From Neoalteromonas flava (GTDB taxonomy: Bacteria; Pseudomonadota; Gammaproteobacteria; Enterobacterales; Alteromonadaceae): a DNA stretch of 64,000 nt. The stretch spans positions 372,001 to 436,000 of the forward strand of contig NZ_PEAX01000002.1 in the NCBI RefSeq assembly GCF_002807685.1, in the 5' to 3' direction. Below the pieces are notes generated by a model, which saw only the letters and a list, made by a program, of their open reading frames with translations, was not told where the DNA came from and made no database searches. Made by a program: the position numbers and the translations under genes. Below, one piece after another: positions 26,990 to 39,250 of this stretch (positions are counted from its first letter, which is position 1; each line of letters starts with the position of its first letter).

Positions 26990-27364
26990 ATGTTTTTAAT
27001 CAAGTCACGCGGATTTAGCCTGATTGAGTTGATGATTGTGGTTGCTATCATTGGGATTATTGCCGCCATCGCTGTGCCCTCTTACACCAGCCATGTCATA
27101 GATGCTCGACGCGATGATGTCCAAAAACAATTACTGCAACTACAAATGCAGCAGGAAGCTTTTCGCCTAGAAAATGTTACTTATGCTGCAGCTGCTAATT
27201 TAGCCCTGCCGGCGAGCGACTTTTACACATTCAATGTGGCCAATGTATCGGCAACGACATATACCATAACGGCTACGGCTAAGGGCAAACAAACTCAGGA
27301 TACGGGCTGTACGACTTTAAGTCTTGACCAATCCATGAATCGAACACCAGTGAACTGCTGGTAA
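26990..27364 (+). CDS. pilE: PilE-like type IV pilin
   Basis: A 124-residue pilin with the prepilin signal KSRG followed by FSLIELMIVVAIIGIIAAIAVPSY. The C-terminus holds a disulfide loop CTTLSLDQSMNRTPVNCW of the PilE minor-pilin type. It is shorter than major pilins. A GAGGT box is located a few bases before ATG 26990. It is transcribed away from fimT-pilW-pilX-pilV. In Pseudomonas pilE ends that same operon, so here it has been separated. Confidence 0.9.
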   Translation: MFLIKSRGFSLIELMIVVAIIGIIAAIAVPSYTSHVIDARRDDVQKQLLQLQMQQEAFRLENVTYAAAANLALPASDFYTFNVANVSATTYTITATAKGKQTQDTGCTTLSLDQSMNRTPVNCW

Positions 27365-27544
27365 ATCAAATCCAGCGGTATTCGATTAACGCTCGATATC
27401 CCCAAACGTGTGATAAATGTAGGCGTGCACAAGAATACTCAGTGAACGCCTCCCAGTTGGCTCTTTTTCGAAGATTCAGTAATTAAATGCGATAAAACTG
27501 ATTGCAAGCCGAACCAAACTTACCTACCTTTATAAATCATATAA

Positions 27545-30706
<3,162 letters not shown>

Positions 30707-30731
30707 TCGTAAACAAAAAAATATAATCAAT

Positions 30732-30759
30732 AAAAAAGGCACCCACGGTGCCTTTTTTA
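30732..30759. terminator. Bidirectional rho-independent terminator between lacZ and the CheY-like gene
   Basis: AAAAAAGGCACC (30732-30743), CAC loop, GGTGCCTTTTTT (30747-30758). The symmetric A and T runs make it work in both directions; both neighbouring genes converge on it. Confidence 0.92.
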
Positions 30760-30766
30760 TGTCAGC

Positions 30767-31132
30767 TTAATACAAGCCGAATCGCTGTAAAGTCATATGC
30801 AAGCGCGCAGAATCAACAGGTTTAGTAATGAAGTCTAATGCCCCCAACGAGAGCACTCGTTCCTGCATTTGCGGCTGGATGTCACCGGATACCACTATAA
30901 CAAAGACTTCAAGTGACTTTTGTTTGATTTGCTTAAGAACTTCTACGCCATCCATAAAAGGCATGGTCAAATCTAAGAATAATAAGCTGATGGGGCGTTG
31001 TTCTAAAATTTCCAGGGCTTGCTCACCGTTGTCCGCCGTAAACACTTGCTCTGCCAATGGCTCTGGCAAGCAGCGTTTAACCATTTTGCGCGCCAGCGAT
31101 GAATCATCACAAATGAGTACAGGAAACGCCAT
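30767..31132 (-). CDS. CheY-like single-domain response regulator
   Basis: A 121-residue receiver with no output domain. LICDDSSLARKMVKR carries the acidic pair, D54 in LLFLDLTMPFMDG is the phosphate acceptor, VVSGD holds the conserved switch Ser, and FITKP the Lys. It should act by protein-protein contact. The kinase that feeds it is not obvious; no kinase gene is adjacent. The frame is open to 31210, but ATG 31132 with AGGACC upstream gives the normal receiver length. It diverges from aceK. Confidence 0.9.
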   Translation of the reverse strand: MAFPVLICDDSSLARKMVKRCLPEPLAEQVFTADNGEQALEILEQRPISLLFLDLTMPFMDGVEVLKQIKQKSLEVFVIVVSGDIQPQMQERVLSLGALDFITKPVDSARLHMTLQRFGLY

Positions 31133-31323
31133 AACAGGTCCTCTATTATTATTTTTATGAACAGCGTTAGAATTATTTTTTGTTGACCCAAAATAGACAA
31201 AGATCAACAAGTTGGTCTTAAAATACCCGATATGTTGCGAAAAGAAAAGTATTCCGCCAGTGCTTCCCCTAAACTACACTCGCGGGGTAAGTTGAATTGA
31301 ATGCCGACGTACAAGAGATGGTA

Positions 31324-33033
31324 ATGAATGAGAATAAAATAGGCGCCAAAGTGGCCTACCAGATCCTGAACGGATTTGATAAAAATTATCGTTGGTATAC
31401 GCGCATCACACGCGGCGCGCAATCACGGTTTGAGCAAGGTCAGTGGGCCGCGACGCAGCAAGCGGTCAAAGAACGTATCAGCATCTACGAACAAAGCTTG
31501 TCTGATGTGGTTAGCGAAATCTATCAACAAATTCATGTTCATCATCAAGATCTCGCTTTTTGGCAACAACTTAAGCAACATTTTTTACATTTACTCGACC
31601 GTCATCCACAGTATGAGCTTGCGGAAACCTTTTACAACTCAGTCATTGGTCGCGTGTTTCGTCACCGCCAAATCGACGAAAGTATCATGTTCGTTCTGCC
31701 TAGCCGCTGCTTTCTACCCGGTCAAGACCGAGCTCGTGTGGTAAATAGTTTTGATACCACGAGCACCGTGCGAGCAATGTTCGAATCAATCTTGCAGACC
31801 TATCGCTTTAACATCGATTTTGAAGATAAAGAACGAGATTTGCAGCTGATGGATAGTGCACTACGACTGCGTCTTAATCGGCAGCAATTGGCGAGTGTAA
31901 CTGCTGTAGAGCTACTTAAACCCGTTTTTTATCGCGGTAAAGCAGCCTATTTGATAGGTCGCATTTGCATGCCTGATGACACTCTTCCTTTTGTTCTAGC
32001 GTTACAGACTAATGATTCGCAAAAAATTTTCGTTGATGCGCTACTCACCGAACGCAAAGATTTAAGTGTTATCTTTGGCTTTGCGCGCTCTTACTTTATG
32101 GCAGATACACAGTTCCCGGCCGAAGTTGTCGCATTTTTACAAGAGTTACTACCGAATAAAAAGCATTTCGAACTGTATATGGCATTGGGTTTCTATAAAC
32201 ACGGGAAAACCGTGTTTTATCGTAATTTTCTCGAACATTTGCAGCAAAGTAACGACAAGTTTTGTATTGCCCCGGGGATCCGTGGTTTAGTCATGGCAGT
32301 TTTCCATTTACCCACTTATGGGGTGGTATTTAAGATAATCAAAGATGAGTTTGCCGAAAGTAAGAAGATCACCCGTGACCATGTAAAAGATTGCTATCGG
32401 TTAGTTAAAACCTCCGATCGGGTCGGACGCATGGCCGATACTCACGAATATGTGAATTTTCGTTTTCCCCGCGCACGCATGGAGCCTGAGCTAATCGATG
32501 AATTGCTTGAAACGTGCAAATCCAGCATAGAACTAACCGAGAACGAAGTTATCATCAAGCACCTCTATATTGAACGCAAGATGATCCCGCTGAACCTATA
32601 CCTGCAACAGGAAACCGACCCAGAAAAGATCCGTAATGCCATTGATGAGTTAGGCACGTGTATCAAGCAAATCGCACTGGCGAATATTTTCCCTGGCGAC
32701 ATGCTGCACAAAAATTTTGGTATCACCAAGCATGGTCGAGTGGTGTTTTATGACTATGACGAAATATGTTTCATGCATGAGCGCAACTTCCGTGCACTGC
32801 CGAAGTCTGACGATCCTTACGTATTGGATACGCTTTCGGTGGCACCCAATGATGTTTTTCCCGAACAGTTTGAACATTTCATCGTTGGTAAAAAACAATT
32901 TAAGGATATTTTAAAGGAATTGCACGGCGATTTGATGACTCCAGAGTATTGGCGTGAAGTACAACGCATTACCGCGACAGGAGCCATTCAAAACTTTTCA
33001 CCTTATCCTGCCAGCCGACGGTTTACCCGTTAA
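31324..33033 (+). CDS. aceK: Isocitrate dehydrogenase kinase/phosphatase
   Basis: AceK phosphorylates and dephosphorylates isocitrate dehydrogenase and so directs carbon to the glyoxylate bypass. The 569-residue protein aligns with E. coli AceK from VAYQILNGFDKNYRW (AQTILQGFDAQYGRF). ATP-binding APGIRGLVMAVFHLPTYGVVFKIIKDEFAESK and the catalytic loop MLHKNFGITKHGRVVFYDYDEICFM are present. Start: ATG 31324 is preferred, because GAG is six bases upstream; ATG 31318 or TTG 31297 would lengthen it. Unlike in E. coli, aceB and aceA are not adjacent. Confidence 0.93.
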   Translation: MNENKIGAKVAYQILNGFDKNYRWYTRITRGAQSRFEQGQWAATQQAVKERISIYEQSLSDVVSEIYQQIHVHHQDLAFWQQLKQHFLHLLDRHPQYELAETFYNSVIGRVFRHRQIDESIMFVLPSRCFLPGQDRARVVNSFDTTSTVRAMFESILQTYRFNIDFEDKERDLQLMDSALRLRLNRQQLASVTAVELLKPVFYRGKAAYLIGRICMPDDTLPFVLALQTNDSQKIFVDALLTERKDLSVIFGFARSYFMADTQFPAEVVAFLQELLPNKKHFELYMALGFYKHGKTVFYRNFLEHLQQSNDKFCIAPGIRGLVMAVFHLPTYGVVFKIIKDEFAESKKITRDHVKDCYRLVKTSDRVGRMADTHEYVNFRFPRARMEPELIDELLETCKSSIELTENEVIIKHLYIERKMIPLNLYLQQETDPEKIRNAIDELGTCIKQIALANIFPGDMLHKNFGITKHGRVVFYDYDEICFMHERNFRALPKSDDPYVLDTLSVAPNDVFPEQFEHFIVGKKQFKDILKELHGDLMTPEYWREVQRITATGAIQNFSPYPASRRFTR

Positions 33034-33049
33034 CGGTATTATTCTGCCA

Positions 33050-33445
33050 CTAACCGAAGGCCAACAATAGGCGAACAAGAAGCATGATTGAGCAGGCAAA
33101 ACCAATCACCCAAAAAATGCTCCGTACCACGTGTAAGTTAAACCAATAACACAGCAGATAGATGATACGACTTGCGACAAAACACATGGCCAAAAGCTTA
33201 GCCGTGTCATCAATCGCTCCTAGTGCAATTACAGTCACCACAGCTGGGGTAAAATAAGCAATGGCCTCAAAACTATTTTTATGAGCTGCAAGAGCACGCG
33301 CCCCAAACCCCTCCAGTTTTGCCTGCTGCTCACGCGGATGACGGTTATCATACCCGGCTAGCTGATGCATGGCTAAAGCAACGGGAGCTTTTGCCACAAT
33401 CGGTAAAACTAAGGAAATAAGTAAACAAATCAACATTACCGCCAT
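33050..33445 (-). CDS. MAPEG family membrane protein
   Basis: A 131-residue protein with four membrane helices. The family is named after membrane-associated proteins in eicosanoid and glutathione metabolism. The sequence PREQQAKLEGFGARALAAHKNSFEAIAYFTPAVV carries the conserved RAxxAHxNxxE motif of the MAPEG core, and ASRIIYLLCYWFNLHVVRSIFW is the second conserved block. Bacterial members of this type have no defined substrate. ATG 33445 has GGAG 9 bases upstream. A 22-bp palindrome lies in the spacer shared with the divergent response regulator gene. Confidence 0.88.
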   Translation of the reverse strand: MAVMLICLLISLVLPIVAKAPVALAMHQLAGYDNRHPREQQAKLEGFGARALAAHKNSFEAIAYFTPAVVTVIALGAIDDTAKLLAMCFVASRIIYLLCYWFNLHVVRSIFWVIGFACSIMLLVRLLLAFG

Positions 33446-33460
33446 GAAAATGTTCTCCTG

Positions 33461-33482
33461 TACATGACAAAATTGTCATGTA
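33461..33482. promoter_or_regulatory. Perfect 22-bp palindrome between MAPEG and response regulator genes
   Basis: TACATGACAA (33461-33470) and TTGTCATGTA (33473-33482) are exact reverse complements around a central AA. It lies 15 bases from the MAPEG start and 64 bases from the regulator start, in a divergent control region. It looks like the operator of a dimeric repressor; I cannot name the protein. Confidence 0.6.
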
Positions 33483-33546
33483 AATAAACTAATCTAAACT
33501 TCACCAGGTGCACGTATCAACAACAAAACTGTTAGTTCGAACACAT

Positions 33547-34230
33547 ATGAACTGTTTAATCATCGAAGACGATAATGCGGTAAGTCAATACATTCAGCAA
33601 GGCTTGCAGGCAAAAGGGCACGCGTGCACAGTATGTCGCGACGGTGAGGCCGGATTGCAGGCGTTGGCCAAAGATAAATTTGAAGCGGTGATATTAGACC
33701 GCATGTTACCGAAGCTTGATGGACTTGGGGTGCTACATGAGGTTCGCCAAGAACATGAAGATTTACCAGTGTTGATTTTAAGTGCGCAAAGTAAAGTGGA
33801 TGATCGGGTTTCTGGTTTGCGCGCCGGCGCTGATGATTACCTCACCAAACCTTTTGCATTTGAAGAATTGCTCGCACGCTTGGAAATTTTAGTGCAACGT
33901 CATGGTAAAAGTTCGTCTGTTAGCACTCCGGATACGACAATAAAAGTAGGTGATCTGACGCTAAATTTACTGACGCGAGAAGCAACGCGCGAAAATCAAA
34001 CCTTCGCTTTAAAAGCCCGTGAGTTTCGTTTACTCGAGTTTATGATGCGTAATCCGAACAAAGTCATCACGCGCTCAATGTTACTCGAACATGTTTGGGA
34101 CTATCACTTCGACCCGCAAACTAACATTATTGATGTGCACATTAGCCGTTTACGCAATAAAATTGATAAAGGTTTCTCGCACTCCATGATCGAAACCGTG
34201 CGCGGCGCTGGATATCGATTATACGCCTAA
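33547..34230 (+). CDS. OmpR/PhoB-type response regulator
   Basis: A 227-residue regulator: receiver (1-118) with D51 in AVILDRMLPKLDG and the switch region ADDYLTKPFAFEEL, then a winged-helix DNA-binding domain (130-227) with TFALKAREFRLLEFMMRNPNKVITRSMLLEHVWDYHFDP and NIIDVHISRLRNKI. ATG 33547 is the family start (NCLIIEDDN); the frame upstream to a GTG at 33508 is not needed. It is followed by a hybrid kinase gene, its likely partner. No ribosome binding site is clear. Confidence 0.94.
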   Translation: MNCLIIEDDNAVSQYIQQGLQAKGHACTVCRDGEAGLQALAKDKFEAVILDRMLPKLDGLGVLHEVRQEHEDLPVLILSAQSKVDDRVSGLRAGADDYLTKPFAFEELLARLEILVQRHGKSSSVSTPDTTIKVGDLTLNLLTREATRENQTFALKAREFRLLEFMMRNPNKVITRSMLLEHVWDYHFDPQTNIIDVHISRLRNKIDKGFSHSMIETVRGAGYRLYA

Positions 34231-34232
34231 AC

Positions 34233-34255
34233 CCCAGGGTAAACTGGGCGTTTTT
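34233..34255 (+). terminator. Possible terminator between response regulator and hybrid kinase
   Basis: Short stem CCCAG-GGTAAA-CTGGG (34233-34248) followed by CG and TTTTT. The 5-bp stem is weak, so it may only reduce read-through into the kinase gene. Confidence 0.45.
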
Positions 34256-34294
34256 ACTCTTAGCAATTGCCTTTGCCGCGGTGGCCTAGTTGTC

Positions 34295-36145
34295 TTGAGC
34301 ATACTTTTGCAAAAGCGACCATGCGAACTACACTTATCCTATAAAGTATTCGGACGCAGCGCATTGACAGCACAGTCACTACGACAGAAAGACCAGCAGT
34401 ACCGCCGCAATTTGGTAATTTCAGCGATAGTTGTAGTCCTTATTGGTATGGCTGCCTCTGGTGTTTCTTTTTACTACTATCAACAGACTGAGAAAGCGTG
34501 GAATCAGTTTTCTGAGCAGCGTCGAGTAGTGTATGAGCAACATGACAGGCTGGTGCGGTACTGGGGCTACGGCGGGTTTATCCATGACTTTAAAAACCTT
34601 GTATTGAGGCGGAACACCGAACGTTATGAACCGTCCATACGCAAGTCACTAGCGGTCTTAAAAAGCACGGTACAAGGATTATATGAATCTTCCCTATATG
34701 ACGCATCTGAAACCAACGCGCTGGTTAACACCCTCGCTGCCTACGAGGCCAATTTTGAGAAAACGTTGCTCTTAATTAGTCAAGGTCTGTCGGCTGAAGA
34801 TATCGATCAACAAGTGAAAGTCGACGATACCTTAGCGTTACAGGCATTGGCTGATTTTGAAAGTAATATGCGCCAGCGTATCGAGCAAGAGAGCAAGGCC
34901 TTACATCAACACTTTGCATTAGCTCGCTGGATACATATCGTAAGCGTTGCCGTGTTTTTAATCGTTATTTTGGTGTATTTGCGGGCCTTATTCCAAGCCA
35001 GCATTAGCGAGCGTTATTTAGCTGAGAAGGCTTTGAGCAGTGCCCAATCCAAGTCTGATTTCCTTGCCAATATGAGTCACGAAATTCGCACTCCGCTTAA
35101 CGGAGTCATGGGCATGCTGCAACTATTGCAACGCAAGATCCAACGTAAAGAAGATGCCGAAAAAATTGACAAAGCACTTTACTCCACCAAAACGCTGCTA
35201 ACTATTCTTAACGATATACTGGACTTTTCTAAGATCGATGCTAACCAGCTGAAAATCGAAAGTGTGGCTTTTTCGTTAAGTCTGCTATTGGAGTCTTTAG
35301 ACTCCGATTTATTGCCAATCGCCAGTGCAAAAAGCAACCAGTTGACCTTTGAAAAACCGGCAGACTTACCCAACTATTGGATTGGAGACCCTGTACGAGT
35401 GCGGCAAATTTTGCTTAATCTGTTATCCAACGCATTAAAATTTACCGAAAATGGTGAGGTTAAGCTGCAAATTGCTCATTCAGCGCAAGGCCTACAATTT
35501 GAGATTATCGACACTGGAATTGGCATCTCTGCAGAAGCACAAGCTCATTTATTTGAACGCTTTAACCAGGCCGATGCTTCCACAACACGCAAATATGGTG
35601 GGACCGGCTTAGGCCTTGCGATTACCCATAGTTTAACCACCTTGATGAAGGGCCGCATTGAAGTTAAAAGTGAAGCTAATAAAGGCACACATTTTACCCT
35701 GCAGTTGCCTTTAAAGCAGGCACCGCAAGAACACAGTTTTTCCGACAATGAAGTTCCAAAGGGGCCGCCAGATTTGACCGGCCGCACCATCTTACTCGCT
35801 GAAGATAATTTGATTAATCAAGAGATAGTCAAAGCCATGTTGGAAGAAACCAACGCGCAACTGATCGCCTGTGAGAATGGCCGCGAAGCCTTTGAAGCCA
35901 ATACTAAACGTAAATTTGATTTGATATTAATGGATATCCAAATGCCTGTAATGGATGGTGTGCAAGCATGCATTAAAATTCGAGAACAAGACACACACAC
36001 GCCAATAATTGCGTTAACTGCAAATGTTATTAAAGAAGATGTTGAACGCTATCAACAAGCGGGGTTTAACGAGCACGTGGCTAAACCCATTGATTTGGAG
36101 AACCTTTATAAGACGCTTAGTCGTTTTTTGACCCAACCCGAATAA
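34295..36145 (+). CDS. Hybrid sensor histidine kinase with receiver domain
   Basis: A 616-residue inner-membrane kinase. TM1 about 38-62, a helical periplasmic domain (about 63-208) with GYGGFIHDFKNLVLR, and TM2 about 210-230. H262 in NMSHEIRTPLNG is followed by an ATPase domain (NLLSNALKFTENGE, DTGIGIS, GGTGLGLAI) and a receiver with D547 in LILMDIQMPVMDG. There is no HAMP and no HPt domain. The start is uncertain: no in-frame ATG precedes TM1, so a TTG at 34295 or 34307 must serve. It follows the OmpR-type regulator by 64 bases. Confidence 0.9.
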   Translation: MSILLQKRPCELHLSYKVFGRSALTAQSLRQKDQQYRRNLVISAIVVVLIGMAASGVSFYYYQQTEKAWNQFSEQRRVVYEQHDRLVRYWGYGGFIHDFKNLVLRRNTERYEPSIRKSLAVLKSTVQGLYESSLYDASETNALVNTLAAYEANFEKTLLLISQGLSAEDIDQQVKVDDTLALQALADFESNMRQRIEQESKALHQHFALARWIHIVSVAVFLIVILVYLRALFQASISERYLAEKALSSAQSKSDFLANMSHEIRTPLNGVMGMLQLLQRKIQRKEDAEKIDKALYSTKTLLTILNDILDFSKIDANQLKIESVAFSLSLLLESLDSDLLPIASAKSNQLTFEKPADLPNYWIGDPVRVRQILLNLLSNALKFTENGEVKLQIAHSAQGLQFEIIDTGIGISAEAQAHLFERFNQADASTTRKYGGTGLGLAITHSLTTLMKGRIEVKSEANKGTHFTLQLPLKQAPQEHSFSDNEVPKGPPDLTGRTILLAEDNLINQEIVKAMLEETNAQLIACENGREAFEANTKRKFDLILMDIQMPVMDGVQACIKIREQDTHTPIIALTANVIKEDVERYQQAGFNEHVAKPIDLENLYKTLSRFLTQPE

Positions 36146-36151
36146 CGCCAA

Positions 36152-39130
36152 TTAATAGCAAGTGATATCGCGGCCTTTGCGCTTGCCCTCGTAAAGATGA
36201 CCATCCGCAATTTTAATACATTCATCCAAGTTTTGGTCTGGCATTATCTGACTAACACCAACTGTCATCGTTACCTTTACTACCTGCTGCTCAAAGTTAA
36301 CCTCGAGCTCGTGGATTGCTTGGCGAATTTTATTCGCTGTGGCAACGGCAGCGGTCAAATCTGTATTCACCGCTAATAAGATAAATTCTTCTCCTCCCCA
36401 GCGTGCCAGTAAATCATGCTTGCGTGTTAATTGCGTCATCATCTGCGCACATTCCACCAGTACCCGATCACCGCACGCATGGCCCAATGTGTCATTGATT
36501 TGCTTAAAATGGTCGATATCAATCATCAAAATAGAAAAGGGACTGCCTAAGCGTTTAAAGCGATCCAGCTCCAACTCAGCATGGATGCGAAAATCCCGTC
36601 GATTGCGTAACCCTGTCAATTCATCAATTGACGATAAGCGCAGTAACTTCCGATTGATGTCCTCCAAATCTTGCGTCCGCTTTTCCACCAACCGTTTTAA
36701 CTTATCGGAGCGTTTTTGTAGGTCCCAGACTCGCCACTTATAGACTCCACTGACGAGCAAGAGCGTCAACATTAGCCACAACACTTTTGACCACGTGTTC
36801 CAGTACCAGGGCGGAGTGACCACAATTTCAATACTCGCGCTATTCTGACTCCAAACGCCGTCTTTATTGGTACCCCGCACCTGCAATTGATAACGCCCGG
36901 GATCTAGGTTTGTGTAGGTGGCGACACGATGACGTGCGATGGCGGTGTTCCAGTCTTGGTCAAAACCATCCAATTTAAACGCATATTGATTGGTCTCTGG
37001 TGAGGCGTAATCTAGAGCACTAAATTCAATGCTAAATACATTGTCACTGTGAGCAAGATTGATGCGTTTGGCAATATGAATAGGTGAATCAAGCACCGCG
37101 CCTTCACTGTTACTTACTGTAGCGCTAACGGGCTTGTTTAACACTAATAGGTTGGTTAGCACCACATTGGGTTGCCATTGCGAAACACCGATCTGCTCAG
37201 GATAGAAATGGCTAATGCCACGCGGTCCGGCAAAAACCAGCTGGCCATTGCTCGCTTTAACACTGTGATTAATATAGTACCCCACAGTAAACGCGCCATT
37301 TTTCTTATTAAAGTAACTGATGTTCCCCGTTTTCGCATTGACGTGAGCAATCCCTTCAGTTGTGCTGGCCCACAAATCCCCCTTTGCATCCAACTGAATA
37401 CCACCAATAGATAAGGAGGCTAAATGTGAGTCTGGATACAGCGCCTCAAATTCGATGACATCATTGGCTTTTAATCTCATTGCATAAATACCTGAGCCTT
37501 GTGTCCCCAGTAAAAACTCAGACGCGTTAACTTGAGAGATCCAGGTTACAACGCGTGGGCTGCGTTGCTCTGCTGGTCTTGAATTATCGTGTAAATTGGT
37601 GATTGCCCCGGTTGTTTTGTCAATTTTTAACAGCCCCTCTATGGTACCGGCCAAAACAAAATCAGGATGAGTTACCAGCGAGTGGGCTACCGTAGCGACT
37701 TCCCAATGTTCAAGTATCTCGCCAGATTGAACGCTGATCCGATATAACCCACTATTGAATGTACCAATCCAGAGTTCACCATTTGCATAGGCGATATGGA
37801 AAACATTGGCATCAGACAAAAAGTTAGCAGGTTGCAGACGTGGCTGAGTCACGTCGAAATGATAAACGCCAGTCGTAGTGCCAACCCAAAACTGGCGATT
37901 CTGTTGGTCAAATGTAAGACTACGAATGGTGACTGCACTCATTGACTTATCAGTGACCATTGTGGGAAATTTCAACGGGCCACGAACTTCACCACTAACT
38001 TCGCGATACCAAATGCCAGCTGCGGTACCAAACCAAAGTCGCTCAGTATCATCAAAAGCCAGTCCTCGTACCCAAGTGTTTGGTGCTGCGTTTAGTGATT
38101 TAATTTGCAAACTATTGGGATCAAAAATGGAGAATCCACCTGTCCAAGTTCCCTGCCAAATAAGCCCTGATTGGCTTTCGAAGGTACGTGTCATATGCGC
38201 AGAACTAAGCACACTTGCACCATTATTACTAAAGTAGAAATCAGCCGCCTGACTAAGGTCGTCTTGGCGCATGATCCGTAACCCTGTCATGGCACTTATC
38301 CAAATATCACCGTTGCGTAATTGTTTAATTGCATTGACGCCTGAACGCGTTAACTCGGCGGGAAGCCCTTGCAGGGGCTCCAGCGACTCAATGCTAAAAT
38401 CATTGACACGTAATTGCTGTACACCTTGCTCCAGAGTGGAAAACCAGAAATCGCCCGAGTGTAGACGCTCAATATCTGTCACCTGAGTACCTACCAGGCT
38501 ATGCTGTGGAGGGATTCGCCCAGTTGTATCAATCAATAACAGTCCTTCGGTTGTGGCAACCAAAGCTATATCTTGGGCGATCGCATCAACGTCAAGTACC
38601 CAAGCCGTAGGGCTGATTGGAATGTCAATCGACACAAAGGAATCTGTTACCTCTTGGTAACGAAACAAGCCATGCCGGGTGCCCACCCAAACCTGACCAA
38701 ACTGATCTGCGGTAACACTCGGTACGATAAACCGTTGTTCGCCGTCACTGCCGGTGAGATTGTAGTGCTTAAATGAGTTGCTGGCGTATTGGTACCGACT
38801 AAGTCCGCCAGAGGTCGCTATCCAGATGTCATCTGATGTTGGATCGAGCAATAGTTTGTAAGCAAACTCGCCTATCGGGCCAGAGCCATCGAGTGTGCGA
38901 TCCTTTTTAAAAATGGCAAAATTATAGCCGTCATAGCGATTAATGCCGTTTTGGGTCGCAAGCCAAATAAATCCCTGCCGGTCTTGAATAATATCAGCCA
39001 CAGTAACTTGAGAAAGCCCATCTGCGACCCCGACATGACGGAAATAGGTCGGGACCGTCAATGGCTCGATATTAACCGGCTTTGTTTCGCCGAATACCAG
39101 CGTGGCGCAGAAAAAAGTCACTGCACACAA
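36152..39130 (-). CDS. Beta-propeller (Reg_prop) sensor with GGDEF diguanylate cyclase
   Basis: A 992-residue membrane sensor. After a signal sequence (TFFCATLVFGETKP) come many two-component-propeller repeats to about residue 690 (FIWLATQNGINRYDGYN, IWIATSGGLSRYQY, VWVGTRHGLFRYQ), a Y_Y_Y domain (DWNTAIARHRVATYTNLDPG), one membrane helix around 790, a coiled coil, and a GGDEF domain. The active site is GGEEF near residue 912, with the inhibitory RxxD (RKHD) five residues before it, so it should make cyclic di-GMP under product inhibition. The minimal start is TTG 39130. An ATT at 39160 with an AGGAA six bases upstream would give a better signal peptide. Confidence 0.92.
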   Translation of the reverse strand: MCAVTFFCATLVFGETKPVNIEPLTVPTYFRHVGVADGLSQVTVADIIQDRQGFIWLATQNGINRYDGYNFAIFKKDRTLDGSGPIGEFAYKLLLDPTSDDIWIATSGGLSRYQYASNSFKHYNLTGSDGEQRFIVPSVTADQFGQVWVGTRHGLFRYQEVTDSFVSIDIPISPTAWVLDVDAIAQDIALVATTEGLLLIDTTGRIPPQHSLVGTQVTDIERLHSGDFWFSTLEQGVQQLRVNDFSIESLEPLQGLPAELTRSGVNAIKQLRNGDIWISAMTGLRIMRQDDLSQAADFYFSNNGASVLSSAHMTRTFESQSGLIWQGTWTGGFSIFDPNSLQIKSLNAAPNTWVRGLAFDDTERLWFGTAAGIWYREVSGEVRGPLKFPTMVTDKSMSAVTIRSLTFDQQNRQFWVGTTTGVYHFDVTQPRLQPANFLSDANVFHIAYANGELWIGTFNSGLYRISVQSGEILEHWEVATVAHSLVTHPDFVLAGTIEGLLKIDKTTGAITNLHDNSRPAEQRSPRVVTWISQVNASEFLLGTQGSGIYAMRLKANDVIEFEALYPDSHLASLSIGGIQLDAKGDLWASTTEGIAHVNAKTGNISYFNKKNGAFTVGYYINHSVKASNGQLVFAGPRGISHFYPEQIGVSQWQPNVVLTNLLVLNKPVSATVSNSEGAVLDSPIHIAKRINLAHSDNVFSIEFSALDYASPETNQYAFKLDGFDQDWNTAIARHRVATYTNLDPGRYQLQVRGTNKDGVWSQNSASIEIVVTPPWYWNTWSKVLWLMLTLLLVSGVYKWRVWDLQKRSDKLKRLVEKRTQDLEDINRKLLRLSSIDELTGLRNRRDFRIHAELELDRFKRLGSPFSILMIDIDHFKQINDTLGHACGDRVLVECAQMMTQLTRKHDLLARWGGEEFILLAVNTDLTAAVATANKIRQAIHELEVNFEQQVVKVTMTVGVSQIMPDQNLDECIKIADGHLYEGKRKGRDITCY

Positions 39131-39250
39131 ATAGCGCCTAAGGCAATAGATTGGATAAATGTTAAGTTCCTGCGCGATTTACTACTACATAATTAAACAT
39201 AGTCCAGCTTTGGGCATGTGCAAGCTGCTAATTCAAGGCAAAATACTCGA

